Source: Circinella umbellata
Lineage: Eukaryota; Mucoromycota; Mucoromycetes; Mucorales; Lichtheimiaceae
DNA length: 50,717 bases
Direction of reading: 5' to 3'
Assembly (NCBI GenBank): GCA_025093555.1
Contig: JAIWNF010000120.1
Coordinates: forward strand, 1-50,717
The notes beneath the pieces were generated by a model that was not told the origin of the DNA, did not search any database, and worked only from the letters and a program-made list of their open reading frames with translations. Numbering within the stretch: position 1 is the stretch's first letter; the number at the start of each line of letters is the position of its first letter. Position numbers and translations under genes: made by a program. Shown here one piece after another: positions 44,705-50,717 of this stretch.

Positions 44705-47700
44705 ATGGCAGACAATGATACTATTAATTACTTAAAGCTAAACTGTGGATCAAATTTTTTGGTCGTTGAGCTTTTCAAATATTTTGCTTTTGCTGAAGAA
44801 GACGATGGAGTACAAGAATTCAAATGTGCCATTCGAGGTTTAGTTACATTAAAAGATGCTGCCTATGTTTCATGGACTAAGGAAATTCATGCAAAACATT
44901 TTATAGTATCCTTACATTAATTCCATATAAAATATATGAAATTAAAACCATTACGATACCACAATATCTATTTGTGTTGTTTGAAGAATAAACAGAACTT
45001 TACATCTACTTCTATTATATTATATTTAAATATTGTTTTATAAACTAAAAATATTATTAAAATTTCTCTTTTTTTTAGTTTGTTGCTGTGATACATACTT
45101 TTAATTAAAAAATTGAAGTTCGCATATAATTTAAAAAAACATTATCAAATATATGCTACAAATATGAAATCAGATATTGAAATCATGGAGGAATATACTA
45201 ATAAAAATAATGAAAAAATAATTGAATACAGAAAAAAACTAAAAAATGAGATTAGTAATTTAGTAATTGATGAATGGTCTTTTTTATGTCAAGATTGGAA
45301 GAAACCACAAAATAAGTTTAAACATAGAACAGAATTAAAAAATACTAAAAATATTAGAGAAATTAATGATGAATTATTAAATAAATTAGGTTATATCCCT
45401 GTATTCTTTTTTATTACAGTTTTATATACAAATAAAGAATATCTAGGTCCTTATTTAGAAGTTGAGAAAGCATTATTATTATTATATCAATAAATAAATG
45501 GGTTTACATCAAAAACCATTAAAAAATATATTTCATCATCTAGTTTTTATAATGTATATAAAGAATTTTGGATCAAGAATTATGAAAATTTAGATCAATG
45601 TATAGATTGTTGTTTATTAAACATGTTTAGTAATATAAAAATTAGATTATTATCAGCTCAAACTAAAAAGCCTCAAAACTTTAAACATATAACGTTAGCA
45701 TTAGATGGGCATGATACAGCCATAGAATATGATAAACCTAATATTTCAGTTCAAAAAAAATGGGCATATAAGTTAAAAACTTCTGGAATAAGAACTCAAG
45801 TATTAGTTGATATTAATGAAAATACAATAAGTGTATCAGATAGTGAATTATGTGATGCTAGTAGTAACGGAGGAATGTTTCTTAATATGAAAATATATAA
45901 AAAAAAATTAAAGAACAACATTGTATTGCACTTGATGGTGGGTATACGTTATTTATAAAACAATTTGAAAATTTTTGTAATAATAAAAATATTAAGTTAA
46001 ATGATACAAAAAATTTTTATCCAATTCATAAAGAAACAGGTATATCATTAAATGTACAAGAAGAACATTATAATAAGGTGTTTAGAAGTTTTAGATCAAT
46101 AGTAGAAAACCAATTTAAAGATTTATATAATAAATTTAAGAGATTTTCCAATAATAACTCTATATTAAAAACTGATGATATAAAATATATTAATTTACAA
46201 ATGAAAGTTTCATTTCTATTAAAAAATATACATAATTGTGTTAATAAATTTTTTAATATTATAGAACAGGAACAACATAAAATTTGGATAAATGATAACT
46301 TTGATTTTCCTAATGAGATGAGATTTATAGATATGGTTTATACAAATCAAATGGAGCAAATGAATAAAATAAAAGATTTAAATAAAATACAAATGGAATT
46401 AATAAATTTAGAAATAGGTAATGAAGAATTAAATAATGATAATACTATGTCAGTTGATGATGAAAGTGATAATGCAAATGATAATAATAATAATGATGTA
46501 GATGTTGATTTTCCTCAATATAAAAATGAATCTAAAAAAAGAAAAAAAAGGTCTAAAAATAAGAATAAAAATTTAAATATTTATGAATATAGAAATGTAA
46601 ATCAAGATGAAAATATATTTGAAGTAGAGAGTATAGTAGATCATAAAGTTGTAAATAAAAAATATGTATTTTATATTAAATGGAAAGGTTATCAAGATGG
46701 TGATAATAGCTTGGGTAAATGAAGATAACTTTAATGAAAAAGAAATAATTATTGAGTATTTTAATAAGAAAAAGGTAATATATAATTAACTATCAAAATA
46801 TATTAAAATAAAAAAAAATTACTTTATAAAATAGTTTATTTATTGTTAATATGAAAATTAAATTATAATTGTTGATTATTCCTCTTTGTATCTAATTCAT
46901 TGGTATAGATTCTTCGAGATCAAAATGTTGTAAATTATTGGAACAATCTAAAAAAAGACATATCGAATAAGAAGCTTGATGTTGAACTATTAAAAGCAAA
47001 AAATAAAACATTCTCATTATTTTTAAGGGAACATATGAAAACTGGTGATAACAGTAGTGGAAAGAAAAAGAAGGTAAATAGTTGGTAGACTACGCAATGG
47101 AAAAAAAAGGTTTGTGCTGCCAACTGTCGTACTAATATCATTGTTGCAAGTCGAGAACGAATCTTTAGTTAAATCGTCAAAAAGAAAAAATAATAATAAT
47201 ACTGAATGTATGATGATGCCTTTTATTTATTTATTTAATGGTTTACTTTGCAACATGTTTATTATTGATGTTTTCTAATTTATTTTACTTTGTTCAAAAA
47301 CAGCAACCAACAAAAAGCAAAAAGATGTGAATCAAGAGTCGCAGATTAATATTTTAGAAGAAAAACCATGTAATCAACAAGAACTTCTCAATTGGCTTAG
47401 TAAATTTCAAGCACTTACTTCTGAAGATGATAAGATTAAAAGTTTGGTTGACACTCTGTATGTATATAATTTTTGAATGGGTGTATGTTGAATATTATTG
47501 GATAATGTGTCTAACAAGATTTGGATGATGGAGAATTGGACTTAGAAGTATTACAAGTATCATCATGGTACAAAGTCATTATTGAAAGAAGTTTAACAGA
47601 TATCAAATTCCCTTATATGCTGACCTCGTGCGAAGCCCAAATATTATCATACATTCATCATTGTACCTCGAATTAACAAGTTAAAAGCTTTGAGACGAAG

Positions 47701-48957
47701 TTTATACAAATACGATGATGTTGATGATGGTATTGAATACATTCGTATGGCAATTGACAGTTTGTAAGTTGATAGTGGATCGAGTTATTTGGAGTGTAAT
47801 ACTGACAAAATGTTTTGTAGAATAACTTTGTGGAAATCAAGAAAATTGGGAAAATATAACCAGGAGTGTTGGTGGCGCCAATTCGTGTACACTTCCCTTT
47901 TTGATAACGCATTTCTCCAGCTACAAGAATTTTGATATTAAAAGGTGTGCTACTACGATAACGTCGGCGAAAGATAATTTATTGAAAAGATAAATTTACT
48001 AGGTGCTTAATTATAATTTTTATCATGTAGATCCGAGTGCTCTTCTACAATTGTCGATGCCTTCAATGGCCTTGTGTTCACGCCTTATAACCAATCTAAT
48101 CAAAAAGTGAATTTTGCTCTCAGAAATGTTGAAGATGATAACGATATGATGGTTGGCGAAGACAAAGCAGCTCATAGCAGCAGTCATGATGCAGAAACTT
48201 ATTATTGTAAAAATGTTAAAATACGATCATTAGCATCCTATGTACAGCAAAACAAATTATCTATTAAATCACCCAACAAATTTTTTGATCCTTTAACATA
48301 TTTTTGGCATGGACGAACATTAAAAATACATGGTACTCATGAACTTGACGGTAGAATGATTCATTATGAAGCAGCATCTTGTACCGTTCCTGAACTCCCA
48401 GGCAATTAGGATCAAGTCGCTAAATTATTAATGACCATTTTGTCATTAAAGGTATATATTATTGGTTTTTTTTTTCGTTTCCGGATCTAAGTACATTCTC
48501 ATTTATTAACAGTAACTGCTCTTATAACATAGCGTTGTATAATGCATAATAAAAATAAACTTGACATGATCAAACACGTTTTGATGACTTTAGTGATCAC
48601 AAAGAGCAATGGTTCTCGGTCGCCTGTGCACATGAAGATGAAAGAAATAGCTTTCAACTTGATACGGATGGCATGCTTGAAATCGCGAAGTTAATTGTTG
48701 ATTTAAAACACAAAGAAGATCAATTTGTCACGGCAATCAACGAGATTGAGGTAAAAGATAATGGATCGGTAATGATTACTGAGAATGAGCGAATTACATG
48801 CTTCAGGAAGAAAGCATCATTATCAGAAATATACACTATTATCTGTCAAAAATACTTCATGGATTATGATGAAGACGAGGACAACCTTTCTTTTGATCTT
48901 ATCAGTCAAGAATTTGATTCGTCAACTCCAAAACGTTCAAGCACCCCACAACTTTAG
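44705..48957 (+). pseudogene. degenerate multi-exon gene of unknown, probably lineage-specific family
   Basis: Exons: 44705-44905 (MADNDTINYL...EIHAKHFI), 46909-47073 (ILRDQNVVNYWNNLKKDI...), 47156-47207, 47304-47457 (NKKQKDVNQE...), a degraded stretch 47510-47935 (WYKVIIERSLTDIKFPY; NKLKALRRSLYKY), 48031-48451 (CSSTIVDAFNGL; WHGRTLKIHGTHELDGRMIHY; QVAKLLMTILSLK) and about 48531-48957 (HKEQWFSVACAHEDERNSF). The first four junctions are in frame with GT-AG sites. Lesions include TAG at 48407 and frameshifts near 47660 and 48575. The strings resemble a Mucoromycota multicopy hypothetical-protein family I recall without known function. Its first intron (44906-46908) holds an entire transposase. 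Confidence 0.55.
45164..46789 (+). pseudogene. DDE_4 (HARBI1-like) transposase with C-terminal chromodomain
   Basis: A probable start is ATG 45164 (MKSDIEIMEEYTNKN). The catalytic core shows a first Asp in LALDGHDTAIEY, the block SVSDSELCDASSNGG, a second Asp in CIALDGGYTLFIKQF and a Glu in FRSIVENQFKDLYNKF, the DDE_4/Harbinger-like pattern. After an acidic, Asn-rich linker and a basic NLS-like stretch (KKRKKRSKNKNK), residues encoded at 46615-46789 form a chromodomain: FEVESIVDHKVV, YVFYIKWKGYQDGDNS, then W.NEDNFNEKEIIIEYF. Lesions: TAA at 45491, a frameshift in an A-tract near 45903 and another near 46713 inside the chromodomain. Codon choice is extremely AT-biased compared with its host gene. 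It lies wholly within that gene's first intron on the same strand. Terminal repeats were not resolved. Confidence 0.8.
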
Positions 48958-50529
48958 CGTTCAACCGCTCTTAGTATTGCCAATATCATCAACCCCCCCC
49001 CCGCAACCCAACAATCAGAACTTTGTTCTTTGTATCTTGTATATATAAATACCCATGAACAACAAAAACACAAAAATATGACCTCTCACATGGACATAAT
49101 GTACATATTATAGTAGTGTACCTGCTATTAAATTGATGCAAATCATCATGCTAAAGAAATATGCCATGGATATGGTCTTGGATATGTGTAATATAACTTT
49201 TCTATTCAACCAATAAAGGAATTTTAAAAAGAACATTAACGGCAAAGAATAAATGTATTGTTACCCTTTTTTTTCTCTTTCTCTTTATTAATTTTATTAT
49301 TATATATATTATTACCTTCCAAATTATCAACATCAATAATATCTCATTATTATAATTATTCAACAAATAAAGAAGTATTTATCATAAATATTGTGTTCCA
49401 TTCAGACCGTACCAACTGTTAAAGATAACCAGGATAATTGCTACACGTACTCGTAAATGTTACCTAAACCAGTAAGGGGCACACGTACAAGTAATTGCAA
49501 CATTTACAAGTAATTGCAACACTTGCAAGTAACTGTTACAAGTACAAGTTACTAATACTAGAGATTTCAGCCAATTATCAATTTAGGATAGATAGATAGA
49601 AATTAGTATAAATAAGACATCTTTCTTCCTCAATTAAATCTCTAGTTCTACTAAGTTTACAAAGTTAATAAACTACTTGGTTCACTCACCATTATTTTCT
49701 ATTTTCTCCCTACAATCGGGATTGATTTATTTTGTTGGTTATAAATTAACCAAACTCTTTTATTTTTATAAGTTATTTATTTTAACTTATCCTTTTCCTT
49801 GAGTCATATACTCGGAATTATATTACTTTTATTCATTTTTTAACACGATACGACCAAAACATATCAGTATGTCAAAAAACAGTTTTTCTGCTTCATATCG
49901 GGTGCCATTACATTTGTTGTTACATACTTTTTTTTCAAAACAATAGAAACCTTCTTATTCAACCATGGTTTGAAAACAAGGACGGCGGCCTACGTAATAA
50001 CTTGTGAAAGAGCTTTTGATTTTTCTGACTATGGGTTTTGTTGTATGGTGCATTTCACTTGTAATCGCCAATAATTTCCACTGGTTTCTAGAGGCTTCAG
50101 CTTCACACTAAATCAATATTTTCTAAATCCACACTTTAAGTATTATTTTTAAGCTTATTATAAACAGTTATTAAAGTTTAGAAAGTTGTAAAAATGTTTT
50201 AAAAAAAAGCTGAAGCTTGTCAAAGTTGGTCGGTCATAGCTCATTTCTGACCATTTTGGCTGGGCAAGAGACAAAATTGAAAGATGAAAACTACATATCG
50301 GAGTTCTTAGACATTGGTGGAGCAAATCACGTGATATGAGTTGTAGGTGAAAATCTTAGAATGAGCTGTATCACAGTATCACAATATTGGAATCTAAGGC
50401 TATTATATAAAGATAAGAAACTATGGAAAAGAATTTTTAGTCTACTAAAGATGTACATATATTTGATAAAGTTTACTGCATTTAATAATAATGCTTAAAC
50501 AAATTGATTGTACTATATTCCTCACATGT
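48958..50529. other. no gene; LTR-like stretch at about 49408-49740
   Basis: Contains C9 at 48992-49000. Around 49408-49720 there is TGTTAAAGATAACC, iterated ACAAGTAATTGCAACA words, a TATA-like TATAAATAAG at 49608 and AATAAA-type signals, as an LTR promoter and terminator might show. There is no second copy in the window and no clean target duplication, so this is only a possibility. Confidence 0.25.
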
Positions 50530-50717
50530 ACAGGATTTTTCAGAAGAAGTTGACCATGGTGTTTTTGATTTCAAGGATGACGTTTTTGATTCCATGGATG
50601 TTCTTTTTATAATCGCAGATGGTGTTTTTTATATTCGCAGATGTTATTTTTGAATTCAAGGATGGTGTTTTTGATTTCAAGGATGACGTTTTTTAAATCA
50701 TGGATGCTATTTTTGAA
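50530..50717. repeat. second 21-bp minisatellite, continues past window end
   Basis: Units such as TGGTGTTTTTGATTTCAAGG and TGACGTTTTTGATTCCATGG repeat about nine times with a 21-bp (occasionally 22-bp) period and considerable divergence (TTTGAT, TTTATA and TTTGAA variants). Unrelated in sequence to the array at 3580-4790. Confidence 0.85.

Noticed and set aside
49408..49740. Third LTR
   Set aside because: Has promoter-like words and a TG start, but I could not find matching ends, a target duplication or a second copy, so it was not called as an element.

Overview
The window is fungal nuclear DNA, most likely from an early-diverging (Mucoromycota-type) fungus. Support: AT-rich sequence; many short GT-AG introns (roughly 60-170 nt); a filamentous-fungus cytoskeletal gene pair; and a mixture of DIRS, hAT, MULE, Tc1/pogo-like and chromodomain-DDE elements together with transposon-linked gene families that I associate with Mucoromycota from memory. 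The lineage call is inference; no rRNA or organelle marker is present.

Layout. 1-3.4 kb: a DIRS-type tyrosine-recombinase retrotransposon on the minus strand (gag-like ORF, RT-RNase H, start of the recombinase), with its RT reading frame split by a 460-bp solo LTR. 3.6-4.8 kb: a 21-bp minisatellite of about 57 units. 5.9-7.7 kb: a complete Tc1/IS630-type transposon with an intact DD34E transposase and unusual T-tract/GCG terminal repeats. 7.7-14.3 kb: mostly non-coding, with broken ORFs, microsatellites and a nested pair of miniature elements. 14.3-15.7 kb: a gene whose C-terminal half resembles a degenerate IS607-type serine recombinase, broken at an 11-C tract. 19.1-21.6 kb: a decayed hAT transposase.

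22.5-34.3 kb is an island of three intact, spliced host genes: a TPR/F-box/LRR protein on the minus strand; then, divergently on the plus strand, a three-SH3/coiled-coil adaptor followed 343 bp later by a myosin II heavy chain with a very short tail. The adaptor and myosin lie head-to-tail and plausibly act in the same actin-based process (inference).

34.3-50.7 kb returns to mobile DNA: a second copy of the pogo-like miniature element, a MULE transposase relic, a PD-(D/E)XK-like gene interrupted by the second copy of the same solo LTR, three further inverted-repeat elements, and a degenerate lineage-type gene whose 2-kb first intron contains a whole, very AT-rich DDE transposase fused to a chromodomain. 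A second 21-bp minisatellite runs off the right end. Several disruptions fall in homopolymers (C11, A9), so some may be assembly indels rather than real decay.
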